From: Microbacterium sp. 67-17
GTDB lineage: Bacteria > Actinomycetota > Actinomycetes > Actinomycetales > Microbacteriaceae
Direction of reading: 5' to 3'
Length of the DNA stretch: 64,000 bases
Assembly (NCBI RefSeq): GCF_001898325.1
Contig: NZ_MKTR01000014.1
Location: 166,540-230,539 of the forward strand
Shown here: positions 49,882 to 59,765 of the stretch, piece after piece
Numbering within the stretch: the stretch's first letter is position 1
Layout: every line of letters starts with the position of its first letter
Program-made: the position numbers and the translations under genes
Notes under the pieces: generated by a model
The model's input: only the letters and a program-made list of their open reading frames with translations
Database searches by the model: none
Told to the model about the DNA's origin: nothing

Positions 49882-51734
49882 TGTGTGGAATCGTCGGCTA
49901 TGTCGGGCCCCGTGAGAGCCAGCCCATCCTCATCGCCGGGCTGTCGCGTTTGGAGTACCGCGGCTACGACTCGGCCGGCATCGCCGTCATCGACGGTGAC
50001 GGGAACCTCGGCATGCGCAAGCATGCCGGCAAGCTCAGTGTGCTGCGCAAGGATCTCGCCGAGCATCCGCTCCCCGCGGGCACGACGGGCATCGGGCACA
50101 CGCGCTGGGCGACCCACGGTGGCCCCACTGACGCCAACGCGCACCCGCACCTCGCCGACGACGACAAGCTCGCGCTGATCCACAACGGCATCATCGAGAA
50201 CTTCGCCGCGATCAAGAACGAATTGCGCGAAGAGGGCTTCGAGTTTCGTAGCGAAACCGACACCGAGGTCGCAGCGGTCCTGCTCGGCCGCGAGTATCGC
50301 GCGCACGGCGGCGACCTCGTCGCGGCGTTCCGTTCGGTAGTCCGCCGCCTCGACGGTGCCTTCACGCTCCTCGCGATGCACCGCGACAACCCGGGCCTCG
50401 TGGTCGGCGCCCGACGTAACTCGCCCCTGGTGATCGGACTCGGCGAGGGCGAGAACTTCCTCGCCTCGGATGTCGCGGCCTTCGTCGAGCACACGCGTCA
50501 GGCTCTCGCGATCGGCCAGGACGAGATCGTCGCGATCACCCCCGACGGCGTCGAGGTGACCGACTTCGACGGAAACCCTGTCGGTGTCGAACCCTTCGAG
50601 GTGCTGTGGGATGCCGCCGCCGCCGACAAGGGCGGATGGTCGTCGTTCATGGCCAAGGAGGTATCGGAGGAGCCCGAGGCCGTCGCCAACACGGTGCGGG
50701 GCCGCATCCGTGAGGGGGTCGTGTCGATCCCCGAGCTTGACGGCCTCGACGACCTTTTCGCCGGCATCACCCGCGTCATCGTGGTGGCCTGCGGCACGGC
50801 TGCCTATGCGGGGATGGTCGGCAAGTACGCGATCGAGCAGTGGGCTCGGGTGCCTGCCGATGTCGAGCTGGCTCACGAGTTCCGCTACCGCGACCCGGTC
50901 ATCGGATCTGACACTCTCGTCGTCTCGATCAGTCAGTCCGGCGAGACGATGGACACGCTCATGGCGGTCAAGTACGCGCGCGAGCGCGGCGCCAAGACCC
51001 TGTCGATCTGCAACACGCAGGGGGCCACGATCCCGCGGGAGTCCGACGCGATCGTCTACACGCACGCGGGCCCCGAGGTCGCCGTCGCCTCGACCAAGGC
51101 CTTCGTCGCGCAGATCACGGCGCTCTACCTCCTCGCCCTGCACATTTCGCACGTGCGCGGGACGCTCAGCGACACCGAGATCCGCCAGCAGGTGCTCGAG
51201 CTCGAAACCGTGCCCGAGAAGATCGCGCGCGTCCTGGAGAGTGAGCAGGAGCACATCGAGCAGTTCGCCAGGTGGATGGGTGACACCCAGTCGGTGCTGT
51301 TCCTCGGTCGTCACGTCGGCTATCCGATCGCGCTCGAGGGGGCGCTCAAGCTCAAGGAGATCTCCTACATCCACGCCGAGGGGTTTGCGGCCGGCGAGCT
51401 CAAGCATGGTCCCATCGCCCTCATCGAACCCGGGCAGCCGGTCTTCGTTATCGTGCCGTCGCCGCGTCACTCGCCGCTCCTGCACTCGAAGGTCGTCTCC
51501 AATATTCAGGAGATCCGCGCGCGCGGCGCACGTATCATCGCCGTGGCCGAAGAGGGGGATGCCGCCGTGCTTCCCTACGCCGACGAAGTGCTGCGCATCC
51601 CGCTGGCAGACCCGCTGTTCGAGCCGCTCCTGGCCGTCGTGCCCCTGCACATCTTCGCGATGGGACTTGCTACGGCGAAGGGCCTGGACGTCGACCAGCC
51701 GCGCAACCTCGCAAAGTCCGTCACGGTCGAGTAG
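49881..51734 (+). CDS. glmS: Glutamine--fructose-6-phosphate aminotransferase (isomerizing)
   Basis: It makes glucosamine-6-phosphate from fructose-6-phosphate and glutamine, the entry to UDP-GlcNAc. The 617-residue enzyme has an N-terminal glutaminase domain with the catalytic Cys2 exposed after Met removal (MCGIVGYVG), GHTRWATHGGPTDANAHPH and LIHNGIIENF, then two SIS isomerase domains (VVACGTAAYAGMV, SISQSGETMDTL) and the tail LAKSVTVE. Only ATG 49881 places the nucleophile cysteine correctly; the frame is open from 49680. It supplies GlmM (43792). Confidence 0.97.
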   Translation: MCGIVGYVGPRESQPILIAGLSRLEYRGYDSAGIAVIDGDGNLGMRKHAGKLSVLRKDLAEHPLPAGTTGIGHTRWATHGGPTDANAHPHLADDDKLALIHNGIIENFAAIKNELREEGFEFRSETDTEVAAVLLGREYRAHGGDLVAAFRSVVRRLDGAFTLLAMHRDNPGLVVGARRNSPLVIGLGEGENFLASDVAAFVEHTRQALAIGQDEIVAITPDGVEVTDFDGNPVGVEPFEVLWDAAAADKGGWSSFMAKEVSEEPEAVANTVRGRIREGVVSIPELDGLDDLFAGITRVIVVACGTAAYAGMVGKYAIEQWARVPADVELAHEFRYRDPVIGSDTLVVSISQSGETMDTLMAVKYARERGAKTLSICNTQGATIPRESDAIVYTHAGPEVAVASTKAFVAQITALYLLALHISHVRGTLSDTEIRQQVLELETVPEKIARVLESEQEHIEQFARWMGDTQSVLFLGRHVGYPIALEGALKLKEISYIHAEGFAAGELKHGPIALIEPGQPVFVIVPSPRHSPLLHSKVVSNIQEIRARGARIIAVAEEGDAAVLPYADEVLRIPLADPLFEPLLAVVPLHIFAMGLATAKGLDVDQPRNLAKSVTVE

Positions 51735-51801
51735 GCCCCGGGGGCGCTGCTTCGGTCGGATACCGCCGCGTCTGTCGGATGCTCCGCCTGGGCCCGGCTC
51801 A

Positions 51802-51843
51802 TTGCCTCTCGACTATATAACGTAAGAATGATATAAAGAGAGC
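51802..51843 (+). promoter_or_regulatory. AT-rich promoter/operator of the ArsR gene
   Basis: An unusually AT-rich stretch (51812-51837) with an imperfect palindrome, TATAT (51814-51818) against ATATA (51831-51835), contains -10-like words; TTGCCT (51802-51807) could be the -35. ArsR-family repressors usually bind such palindromes over their own promoter. Confidence 0.45.
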
Positions 51844-52248
51844 ATGCACGCTCTCGACATCCTCGGCGATCCGGTTCGGCGCCGACTGGTCGAGGTGCTT
51901 GCTCAGGGCCCGCAGCCCGCAGGTGCGCTGGTCGACCTCGTCGGCGGCGAATTCGCCATCAGCCAGCCCGCGATCTCGAGGCACCTTCGGCTGCTGCGCG
52001 AGAACGGCTTCGCGGATGCTGACATCGACGGCACCCGGCGGATCTATCACCTTCGCGCCGACGGTCTCGACGCTGCCGCGGCCTACCTCGAGCGGCTGCG
52101 CTCACCGATGTCCCAACGTCTCGACGCTTTGCACACCGAGATCGCGCGAGGCCGGTCTTCACGGCGACGCGAGGCGGCGGTCGCCGAGCCCGACCACGAG
52201 GCAGCGGCATCCGGAATCCCCATCACACCCGCACAGGAGGCATCATGA
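51844..52248 (+). CDS. ArsR-family transcriptional regulator
   Basis: A 134-residue winged-helix repressor: ALDILGDPVRRRLVEVLAQG, the recognition helix in AISQPAISRHLRLLRENGF and the wing DIDGTRRIYHLRADGL. No CxC metal site is visible, so it likely responds to something other than arsenite, as do the SRPBCC-linked ArsR members. Its stop overlaps the start of the SRPBCC gene by four bases. Confidence 0.88.
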   Translation: MHALDILGDPVRRRLVEVLAQGPQPAGALVDLVGGEFAISQPAISRHLRLLRENGFADADIDGTRRIYHLRADGLDAAAAYLERLRSPMSQRLDALHTEIARGRSSRRREAAVAEPDHEAAASGIPITPAQEAS

Positions 52249-52751
52249 CCCTCGACGCTCCGCTAATCACGCGCGACGGCGACCGCTACCACCTCGAGTA
52301 CTCCGAGGTCTACGCGACCGACATCGACGACCTGTGGTCAGCAGTCACGACCGCCGAGCGGCTCTCGCGATGGATGGCGACCTGCCGGGGCGACCTGCGT
52401 GAGGGCGGCGAGTGGGAGGTACTGGGATCGGACGGCGAGGTGTGGTGCCGAGGGGTCGTCACCTCCTGTACCCCGCCGCGCGGCTTCACGACCACCTGGC
52501 ACGCCATCGGTGAGGATCCCACGGAGCTGACGGTGACGCTCGCGCCCGAGGGCGCCGGAACCCGCCTGACGCTCTCGCATCACGGCATCCAGTCGATCTT
52601 CTACGGCGCCGGGTGGCAGACCTACCTTGAGCTCCTGACCCGAGGGTTGGTGGCGCCCGATGCCGTCCTGATCGATGATGCCGCGTGGGACGCGCGATTC
52701 GCCGAGCTGCGACCCGTCTACGACGAGAAGTTCGCGTCGTTGCGCACCTGA
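52245..52751 (+). CDS. SRPBCC (AHSA1-like) domain protein
   Basis: A 168-residue helix-grip protein: YSEVYATDIDDLWSAVTT, RLSRWMATCRGDLREGGEWE, GFTTTWHAIGEDPTELTVTL and GWQTYLELL, matching the AHSA1/START-like group. Such ArsR-SRPBCC pairs are common in actinobacteria; ligand and role are generally unknown. Translation is coupled to the ArsR gene. Confidence 0.85.
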   Translation: MTLDAPLITRDGDRYHLEYSEVYATDIDDLWSAVTTAERLSRWMATCRGDLREGGEWEVLGSDGEVWCRGVVTSCTPPRGFTTTWHAIGEDPTELTVTLAPEGAGTRLTLSHHGIQSIFYGAGWQTYLELLTRGLVAPDAVLIDDAAWDARFAELRPVYDEKFASLRT

Positions 52752-52913
52752 CCCCTCGGCCGGGGATGGCGGTGCGGGAGCCGGCAGTCCGATAAGCGAA
52801 TCACTGCGGGCACCGAGCTCTCACCTGCCCGTCACGGTGCGTTCACCTCGGCGTCGCCGCTGGTCACATCGGGCTCGTAGGTTCGCAGGGTTTGCTCCAG
52901 ACGAAAGCTGTTG

Positions 52914-55900
52914 ATGTCTCTTTCCACCCCTGCGCGCCTGTTCCGTCCGTTCTCTCTCCTTACCGCCACCGCGATTCTTGCCACACCTCTCGTGGTTGCC
53001 GCGCCGGCCGCAGCGGCATCGGAGACACCGCACCTCGTGATCACCGAGATCGTTCCCGACAACGTCGGCTATGACGACTTCGAGTTCATCGAGGTCCACA
53101 ACCTGGGCGCCTCGGCGGTCGATCTGGATGCAGCGAGCGTCGGGTTGTCGTACATCTACGCCGACAGCGATGACCGGGCCTCCGATGTACCGCTGACCGT
53201 CGAGCCTGGAACGGTGATCGACGCTGGCGAGACGATCGTGCTCTGGCTGAGCTACACCACCTCGACAGTCGACAGCTTCGCGAAGAGCGTGGACGACTTC
53301 CGTTCCCACTTCGCCGCGACCCAGCCGGAGAGCGACTACGACGTCGTCCGAGTAACCGGACAGTCGGGCATGGCCAACGGCGGCGGCCGCGGTGTGCGTC
53401 TGACCGCCGCGGGTGCCGAGGTTGCGCGTGCGTTCGTTCCCGTCGGCGCGGTGAGCACCGACCTGAGTGTGCACTTCCGAGTTCCGGCATCCGGGACCTC
53501 TGCGGCAGTCCTGTCGACCCTTGCAGTGCCCACCCCGGGCGTGGTCGTTCCCGAGGCGCTCGTGGCGGAGGCGCCCGAGCCCGTCGTCGAGATCGAGCCC
53601 CGCGACCTGATCATTACCGAGTTCGCGCCCGACAACGAGGGCACTGATCGCTGGGAGTACGTCGAGGTCTACAACACCACTGATCACGACATCGACCTCA
53701 CTGCCACGAACACGACTGTCGTCTACGACTACGTGTCCAGCTCCAAGGCTCTTGCGTTCCCCGCGGGAAGTGTCATCCCCGCTGGTAAGGCAGCGGTGCT
53801 GTGGCTCCAGTATTCGCCGAACACCGACGGCTCCACCGCTGACGGCTTCCGCGCGTTCTACAACGCCGACGCCGATCTCACCGTCATCCCGATCACCGGT
53901 CAGTCGGGGTTCGCGAACGGCGGTGGCCGCGGCATCCGTCTGGTCTCGGGCGAGACCGTCATCACCGAGGCCTGGTACGCAGCCGGGGAGGTCGGCAGCG
54001 GCACGAGTGTCGACTATCGCCTCCCCACGCGGCTCACCGAAACGATGATGGCCGTGCTCGCGACCACCGTGGCGCCGACACCGGGCGTCATCCCGGCCGA
54101 CACGCTCGTTCCTGCGCCCTTCGCCCCGAAGCCCGACGCCGACCTCGTGACGGCGCCGCTGCAGATCACCGAGGTGGCTCCCGACACCGCGAACGTCGGC
54201 GGGTCCGACGCGTATGAGTTCATCGAGGTCTACAACGCCACGAGCACGCCCATCGACTTCTCCGACTACACCCTGAAATACCTGTACCCGCTGGCCGATC
54301 TCACCAACTCGTCGACGACCCTGTGGCCCGCGACAGTTCGGGACGCGATCATCCGTGCGGGCGGCACGATCGTCTTCTGGATCAAGAACGGCGCGAACGA
54401 CGCGCTCACCGCCGCGGACTTCAACGCGCACTTTGGAAGCTCCCTCATCGCCGATGAGAGCCTGTTCGAGATCCGGTCGGGCGGGATGTCGAACTCCGCC
54501 GCTCGCGGGCTCGAGATCACCACCAACACCGGCTTCACCGTCAACCGCGCGTACTACAACCTCGGCGGCGTGGACGATACGACCGCCGATCAGCCCATTC
54601 AGTACGCCGTCAATCACGACGATCTGACCCTGCAGACGAAGCTCGGCACCGCGGCCGCGACACCGGGAGCCATCGCCCCTGAGCAGGTCGACGACGGACT
54701 GATGATCGTGCCCGCAGACACCGCGGCTCCCGAGATCACCGACCAGACAGCATCCGAGATCACCCCGGGCACCGACTTCGAGATCGCTGCCCAGGCGACC
54801 GACGACATCCAGGTCAAGACCCTCTCGATCGCTGTCCGCAGCAACCTCGACGCCGAGCCGATCCGCCACGAGATCGTCTCGGACGGCGGGGATCGCTACG
54901 TCCTACCGATCGCCGCCGCCGACCTCACCGGCAAGCGCTGGTTCGAGTACACCGTGGTCGCCAGCGACGGCACGAACGAGACAGTCGTGGGGCCGGTGCG
55001 GGTCGCCCTCGCCGGCGTCGACACGTCGCCGGTGCGCCTGAACGTGACCGACGAGCAGTGGCTGCGCGGCGAGGTGGATCTGATCGCCGGCGGCGACACC
55101 TACCCCGCCGAGGTCGAGGTCAGCATCGACGGTGACCCTGTCACGGCGAGGCCTCAGCTGGAGGCTGCACCGGTCTTCGCGTTCGAAGCGAGCGGCGTCG
55201 ACACGTTCTTCCGCAACGGCGTGAAGGTCGGGGACGACATCCTGCACATCTTCGACGACGGCATCTACTCGGGCTGGGACACGATCTCGACCGCGGTTGC
55301 GCTGGACTACGTCACCGCTGGCCAGAGTGTGACCGTCAGTGTGTGGGCCGGCACCAAGGCGGCCCCCGAGATCAACCTTGACGAGAACAACGACGACTTC
55401 TCGATCAAGGGGCTGCGGCTGATCCTGCCCGACGGCCGCACACTGACGCCGACCGGCTACGACGATCCGACAGCCGTGCTCGCGATGGGCGACAGTGCCG
55501 GCAAGTACGACTACTACGACGCGACGTTCACCATCCCGGCTGATGCCGCCACGGCCGTCAGCTACGCCTGGGACACCACCGCTGTGACCGACGGTGAGCA
55601 CCTCGTCTCGGCATCCGACGGCGGTACCGAGGTCGACGCGCAGGTCCGTGTCGACAACACCCGGCCCGAGGTCAGCACCGATCTCGAGGCCGACAAGCTC
55701 TACCAGGGCGCGTTCACGATCGATGCGCAGGCCAGCGACCTCGGCTCCGGCCTCGTCTCGGTGGAGACGACCCTCGACGGTCGCGCCATTGCACTGCCGT
55801 ACGAGACCTCGTCACTGACGCTCGCCGAGGGCGACCACGAGGTCGTCATCACCGCGACGGATGCCGCAGGCAACGTCACCGAGCGGGTCATCGGATTCCG

Positions 55901-58160
55901 CACCCCCGTCGAACACCCCGCCGTCACGCTCGTGTCGCCGGCTGACGGCGCGAGCCTTCGGCAGGGCTCGGTGACGCTCGAGGCCCGGGCCGTCGACCCC
56001 ACCGGCGACCTCCTCGACGTGACCTTCGCCGAAGGGCGGGCGCTGAGCGTCGGTGACGGTGTCACCGCAGCGTCCGGCACGGTCGGTATCGCCGACACGA
56101 CAGACCGCTCGGGGGCGCGAGACCTCACGGCCGACGAAGCCGCCCAGCTCGGCACATTCGACGGCGAGGCGCTGGTCGAGGCATCCGACACCGCGTTCCC
56201 TTACCATCTGTTCGACGCGGCGGTGCCCGCCGACGCCGGGGCCGACGCCCGCGTCCGGGTGCACTGGGAGGGTTCGGCCAACGCCAACGCCAAGCTGCTG
56301 CTCTACGCGCTCGGCGTCGACGGCGCGTGGGATGAGCTCGATCGCGTTGTTACAACGGCCGGCGTCACGAAGGATGACGTCACGACGGTCAGTCTTGACG
56401 CCGTCGTGCCGGTCGCCGACTATGCCGTGGGCGGCTCGGTGCGACTGCTCGTCCAGCACTCCGAAGGGTTCGCAGGCGAGAACCTGTCATCGCGCGAGAG
56501 CGAGATCGAGCCACGCAACCCCGAGGACACGCCCCGTTCGGAATACGACTTCACGCTCGCTGTCGAGTCGGACACGCAGTACTACAACGAGGAGTTCCAC
56601 CAGCACCAGACCGCGATCCACGACTATCTGCTGGGCGAGCGGTCTGACCTCAACCTGCAGTACCTGTTCCACACGGGCGACATCGTCGACGACTACGACC
56701 AGCTGTGGCAGTGGAACTACGCCGACCCCGAGTACCAGAAGCTCGACGACGCGGCGCTGCCGTACGGCGTGCTTGCAGGCAACCACGACGTCGGCCACAA
56801 GGAGGTCGACTACACCAACTACGGCACCTACTTCGGCGCTGACCGCTATCAGGCAAACCCCTGGTGGGGTGGTGACTACGAGAACAACCGCGGCCACTAC
56901 GACCTCATCACCGCCGGCGGCATCGACTTCCTCATGCTCTACATGGGCTGGGGCCCCGGTGACGACGAGATCGCGTGGATGAACGAGGTTCTCGCGCAGT
57001 ACCCCGAGCGGATCGTGGTGCTGAACCTGCACGAGTACATGTTGACCACGGGAGGCCTCGGGCCGATCCCGCAGCGGATCTACGACGAGGTCATCGCCAC
57101 CAACCCCAACGTGCGGATGGTGTTCTCGGGGCACTACCACGATGCCTACACGCGTATCGACGGCTTCGACGACGACGGTGACGGGGTGGATGACCGCCAG
57201 GTCTACCAGGTGCTCTTTGACTACCAGGGCCTCGCCGAGGGGGGACTTGGCTACCTCCGCCTGCTGCACTTCGACAACGAGAGCCAGAAGATCATCGCCC
57301 GGACGTACTCGCCCTCGCTCGACGACTACGACGCCGATGACCCCTCGCTCGCGGCCGAGCACCAGGAGTTCACGATGCCGTATGCCGCTCTCGGCATCCA
57401 TCCTGCTCAGAAGGTCCTGCGCACCGACGGAGTTCGAGTCGACATCCTGACCTCGCACGAGATCGGTGCGGTCAGCGGCGTCGAAAGCGGCTCGACAACG
57501 TCGGTGACGTGGGATGCCACGCCCGGCGAGTACGGCTGGTACGCGTCGTCGGTCGACCCCTATGGGGCTGCCGCCGACTCGGAGGTTCGCGCCCTCACCG
57601 TGCTCGCAGACTCGGGCCCGGGCGGCGGCGACAACCCCGGCGGTGGTGACAACCAGGGCGGTGGTGACAACCCCGGCGGTGGTGACAACCCCGGCGGTGG
57701 TGACGGCTCCGGTGTGCCGACGGAGAACACGGTTCCCGTGAGCGTCGCGGACCTCGACCCGTCGCTCGAAGGCGTCATCGCCCCGTCGGGGACGCTGCGC
57801 GTCGGCGACCCGATCACCATCTCGGTGCCGGGCCACGACGGCGAGTGGGTCCAGGTCTGGCTCCACTCCACGCCGACCCTGATCTCAGGCTGGACGAAGG
57901 TTGCTGGCGGCACCGTGACGGCAACCGTTCCGGCATCCGTGCCCGCGGGTACCCACACGCTCGTCGTGCAGAACAGCAGCGGGGTGATCGGGTGGGCGAC
58001 GGTCACCGTGCAGGGCGCAACCGGCCAGGCGGTGCTCAGCGATGGTGTCATGGCGCAGACGGGTGCCGACGGACTGCCGCTCGGGATCGTCGCGGTCATC
58101 GCGTTCCTGGCGATCCTTGCTGGCGCGGGGATCGTGGTTCGCCGCCGCATCGCCGCCTGA
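52914..58160 (+). CDS. Wall-anchored lamin-tail and metallophosphoesterase protein
   Basis: A 1748-residue exported protein. A signal peptide (FSLLTATAILATPLVVAAPA) is followed by three lamin-tail domains (LVITEIVPDN at about 38, LIITEFAPDN at about 240, LQITEVAPDT at about 415), Ig-like modules, and a metallophosphoesterase domain near 1210-1420 with LAVESDTQYY, FHTGDIVDDYD, GVLAGNHDVG, LNLHEYM and FSGHYHDA, the complete metal ligand set. A Gly-rich GGGDN linker (about 1570-1597), a last beta domain and a sorting-like end (MAQTGADG, then a helix and RRRIAA) follow. It likely hydrolyses extracellular phosphoesters, possibly DNA or nucleotides. Confidence 0.9.
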   Translation: MSLSTPARLFRPFSLLTATAILATPLVVAAPAAAASETPHLVITEIVPDNVGYDDFEFIEVHNLGASAVDLDAASVGLSYIYADSDDRASDVPLTVEPGTVIDAGETIVLWLSYTTSTVDSFAKSVDDFRSHFAATQPESDYDVVRVTGQSGMANGGGRGVRLTAAGAEVARAFVPVGAVSTDLSVHFRVPASGTSAAVLSTLAVPTPGVVVPEALVAEAPEPVVEIEPRDLIITEFAPDNEGTDRWEYVEVYNTTDHDIDLTATNTTVVYDYVSSSKALAFPAGSVIPAGKAAVLWLQYSPNTDGSTADGFRAFYNADADLTVIPITGQSGFANGGGRGIRLVSGETVITEAWYAAGEVGSGTSVDYRLPTRLTETMMAVLATTVAPTPGVIPADTLVPAPFAPKPDADLVTAPLQITEVAPDTANVGGSDAYEFIEVYNATSTPIDFSDYTLKYLYPLADLTNSSTTLWPATVRDAIIRAGGTIVFWIKNGANDALTAADFNAHFGSSLIADESLFEIRSGGMSNSAARGLEITTNTGFTVNRAYYNLGGVDDTTADQPIQYAVNHDDLTLQTKLGTAAATPGAIAPEQVDDGLMIVPADTAAPEITDQTASEITPGTDFEIAAQATDDIQVKTLSIAVRSNLDAEPIRHEIVSDGGDRYVLPIAAADLTGKRWFEYTVVASDGTNETVVGPVRVALAGVDTSPVRLNVTDEQWLRGEVDLIAGGDTYPAEVEVSIDGDPVTARPQLEAAPVFAFEASGVDTFFRNGVKVGDDILHIFDDGIYSGWDTISTAVALDYVTAGQSVTVSVWAGTKAAPEINLDENNDDFSIKGLRLILPDGRTLTPTGYDDPTAVLAMGDSAGKYDYYDATFTIPADAATAVSYAWDTTAVTDGEHLVSASDGGTEVDAQVRVDNTRPEVSTDLEADKLYQGAFTIDAQASDLGSGLVSVETTLDGRAIALPYETSSLTLAEGDHEVVITATDAAGNVTERVIGFRTPVEHPAVTLVSPADGASLRQGSVTLEARAVDPTGDLLDVTFAEGRALSVGDGVTAASGTVGIADTTDRSGARDLTADEAAQLGTFDGEALVEASDTAFPYHLFDAAVPADAGADARVRVHWEGSANANAKLLLYALGVDGAWDELDRVVTTAGVTKDDVTTVSLDAVVPVADYAVGGSVRLLVQHSEGFAGENLSSRESEIEPRNPEDTPRSEYDFTLAVESDTQYYNEEFHQHQTAIHDYLLGERSDLNLQYLFHTGDIVDDYDQLWQWNYADPEYQKLDDAALPYGVLAGNHDVGHKEVDYTNYGTYFGADRYQANPWWGGDYENNRGHYDLITAGGIDFLMLYMGWGPGDDEIAWMNEVLAQYPERIVVLNLHEYMLTTGGLGPIPQRIYDEVIATNPNVRMVFSGHYHDAYTRIDGFDDDGDGVDDRQVYQVLFDYQGLAEGGLGYLRLLHFDNESQKIIARTYSPSLDDYDADDPSLAAEHQEFTMPYAALGIHPAQKVLRTDGVRVDILTSHEIGAVSGVESGSTTSVTWDATPGEYGWYASSVDPYGAAADSEVRALTVLADSGPGGGDNPGGGDNQGGGDNPGGGDNPGGGDGSGVPTENTVPVSVADLDPSLEGVIAPSGTLRVGDPITISVPGHDGEWVQVWLHSTPTLISGWTKVAGGTVTATVPASVPAGTHTLVVQNSSGVIGWATVTVQGATGQAVLSDGVMAQTGADGLPLGIVAVIAFLAILAGAGIVVRRRIAA
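57622..57702. repeat. Tandem GGGDN-encoding linker repeats
   Basis: Five near-identical 15-18 bp units encode GGGDNP/GGGDNQ in the flexible linker before the last domain of the wall protein. Copy number could vary by slippage without loss of frame. Confidence 0.8.
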
Positions 58161-58193
58161 TTGGCGCGGACGTCTCATACCGGCCAGCGGTAG

Positions 58194-58221
58194 GGTGGCG
58201 GATGCTGCGGCATCCGTCACC
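58194..58221 (+). terminator. Strong hairpin after the wall-anchored phosphoesterase gene
   Basis: A 12-pair stem with one G-U wobble encloses the loop TGCG (58206-58209); its core is GGATGC/GCATCC. It lies 34 bases after the stop and 22 before acpS. No U-run follows, as is common in high-GC genomes. Confidence 0.6.
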
Positions 58222-58242
58222 GCCGCCGGCTGAGGAGAGTCC

Positions 58243-58629
58243 ATGATCGTCGGGATCGGCGTCGACCTTGTCGACATCGAACGCTTCGAACGGACGATAG
58301 CGCGCACCCCGAAGCTGCTCGTTCGACTGTTTTCACCAGCCGAACGGATGCTGAAACCGCGGTCTCTGGCCGCGCGCTACGCGGCGAAGGAAGCGCTCAT
58401 CAAAGCGCTCGGCGGGTCGGACGGTGTGCACTGGACCGAGATCGAGGTGACTCCCGAGGCATCCGGTCGACCGTGGTTCACCCTCACGGGTTCGACCGCC
58501 GACGTCGTCGCCGCCCGGTCGATCACGACCCTGCACCTGTCGATGTCCCACGACGCGCACCTGGCCACCGCCTACGTCGTCGCGGAGTCTGCCCAGGGAC
58601 GCGGCATTGCCGAGGAGGGAGCGGCATGA
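58243..58629 (+). CDS. acpS: Holo-[acyl-carrier-protein] synthase
   Basis: It transfers 4'-phosphopantetheine from CoA to apo-ACP or the ACP domain of fatty-acid synthase. The 128-residue protein has both signatures: IGVDLVDIERFERTI (metal aspartate) and RYAAKEALIKALG. It starts a tight housekeeping operon with alr, overlapping it by four bases. Normal length. Confidence 0.96.
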   Translation: MIVGIGVDLVDIERFERTIARTPKLLVRLFSPAERMLKPRSLAARYAAKEALIKALGGSDGVHWTEIEVTPEASGRPWFTLTGSTADVVAARSITTLHLSMSHDAHLATAYVVAESAQGRGIAEEGAA

Positions 58630-59765
58630 GCGTCATGCCCGGGTCGAGGTTGCCCGAGGGGATGCTGCGCGAGGCATCCGTCGACGTCGCTGCGATCGCG
58701 GCGAATGTGCAGCACCTGCGACGGATGACCAACTCCGAGGTCATCGCTGTCGTGAAGGCCGACGGGTATGGCCACGGTGCGACCCGGTCAGCCGTCGCGG
58801 CTCTGGCGGGCGGTGCGACCCGGATCGGTGTCTCGGACATCACCGAGGCACTTGCTCTGCGCCGTGCGGGGATAACCGCCCCGATCCTCGCGTGGCTGCA
58901 CGCGCCGGGTACGTCGTTCCGCGACGCAGCGCACGCCGGGATCGAACTGGGCATTTCGAGCTTCGACCAGTTGCAGCAGGCCGCCGGCGCGGCATCCGTC
59001 GACCGGCCCGTCGGCGTGCATCTGAAACTCGAGACCGGACTCGGTCGCAACGGCATCGCACCGGCTGATTACGGGGTCGTCTTCGCCGAAGCCGCGCGGC
59101 TCGAGCGCATCGGCAAGCTGTGGGTGATCGGACTGTTCAGCCACCTCTCGAACACGAGCGACGACGATGACCGGGCGGCGCTGCGGGTGTTCCTGGATGC
59201 CGCGGGCTCGGCGGCCGCGGTCGGTCTCGCGCCCCCGCTTCGCCACCTCGCCGCCACCCACGCCGCCATCGCTCTGCCCGAAACACGGCTCGGGTGCGTG
59301 CGGCTGGGCATCGGGATCTACGGCCTCTCGCCGTTCGCCGACCGCACGTCGGCAGACCTGGGCCTGCGGCCCGCCATGACGCTGCGGGCGGCGGTCGCCG
59401 CGGTGCGCCGCGTGGATGCCGGACACGGCGTCTCATACGGGTACCAGCACCGCACTGAACGCGAGAGCACCCTCGCGCTCATCCCGATCGGGTACGCCGA
59501 TGGGGTCCCGCGAAACGCGTCCGGGCGCGGGCCGGTCTGGATCGGCGGCAAGCCCTTCGCGGTGGCCGGCCGCATCGCCATGGACCAGTTCGTCGTCGAC
59601 GTCGGCGACCACCCGGTCGCGGTGGGTGACGAGGCTGTGCTGTTCGGCGACCCCACCCTCGGTGTTCCGTCCGCCGACGACTGGGCCCGCGCCGCCGACA
59701 CGATCAACTACGAGATCGTCACTCGGATCGGTCCGCGCGTGCCCCGGCGGCAGGTGTCATCGTGA
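58626..59765 (+). CDS. alr: Alanine racemase
   Basis: A PLP enzyme that makes D-alanine for peptidoglycan. The 379-residue protein has the PLP lysine in VIAVVKADGYGHGATRS, HLKLETGLGRNGI, and the second catalytic base tyrosine in GHGVSYGYQHRTERESTLAL, then PIGYADGVPR and the C-terminal AMDQFVVDVG. ATG 58626 overlaps the acpS stop; an upstream extension in the frame is antihomologous noise. Confidence 0.96.
   Translation: MSVMPGSRLPEGMLREASVDVAAIAANVQHLRRMTNSEVIAVVKADGYGHGATRSAVAALAGGATRIGVSDITEALALRRAGITAPILAWLHAPGTSFRDAAHAGIELGISSFDQLQQAAGAASVDRPVGVHLKLETGLGRNGIAPADYGVVFAEAARLERIGKLWVIGLFSHLSNTSDDDDRAALRVFLDAAGSAAAVGLAPPLRHLAATHAAIALPETRLGCVRLGIGIYGLSPFADRTSADLGLRPAMTLRAAVAAVRRVDAGHGVSYGYQHRTERESTLALIPIGYADGVPRNASGRGPVWIGGKPFAVAGRIAMDQFVVDVGDHPVAVGDEAVLFGDPTLGVPSADDWARAADTINYEIVTRIGPRVPRRQVSS

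Noticed and set aside
49665..51650. 661-codon leftward frame opposite glmS
   Set aside because: glmS is unmistakable; the antisense product is Asp/Arg/Gly-rich shadow sequence.
52821..54869. 682-codon leftward frame opposite the wall-anchored phosphoesterase
   Set aside because: Signal peptide and lamin-tail domains are on the other strand; this is a GC-skew shadow.
56487..57866. 459-codon leftward frame opposite the phosphoesterase domain
   Set aside because: Valine/arginine-rich shadow of the GDIVDD and GNHD coding region.
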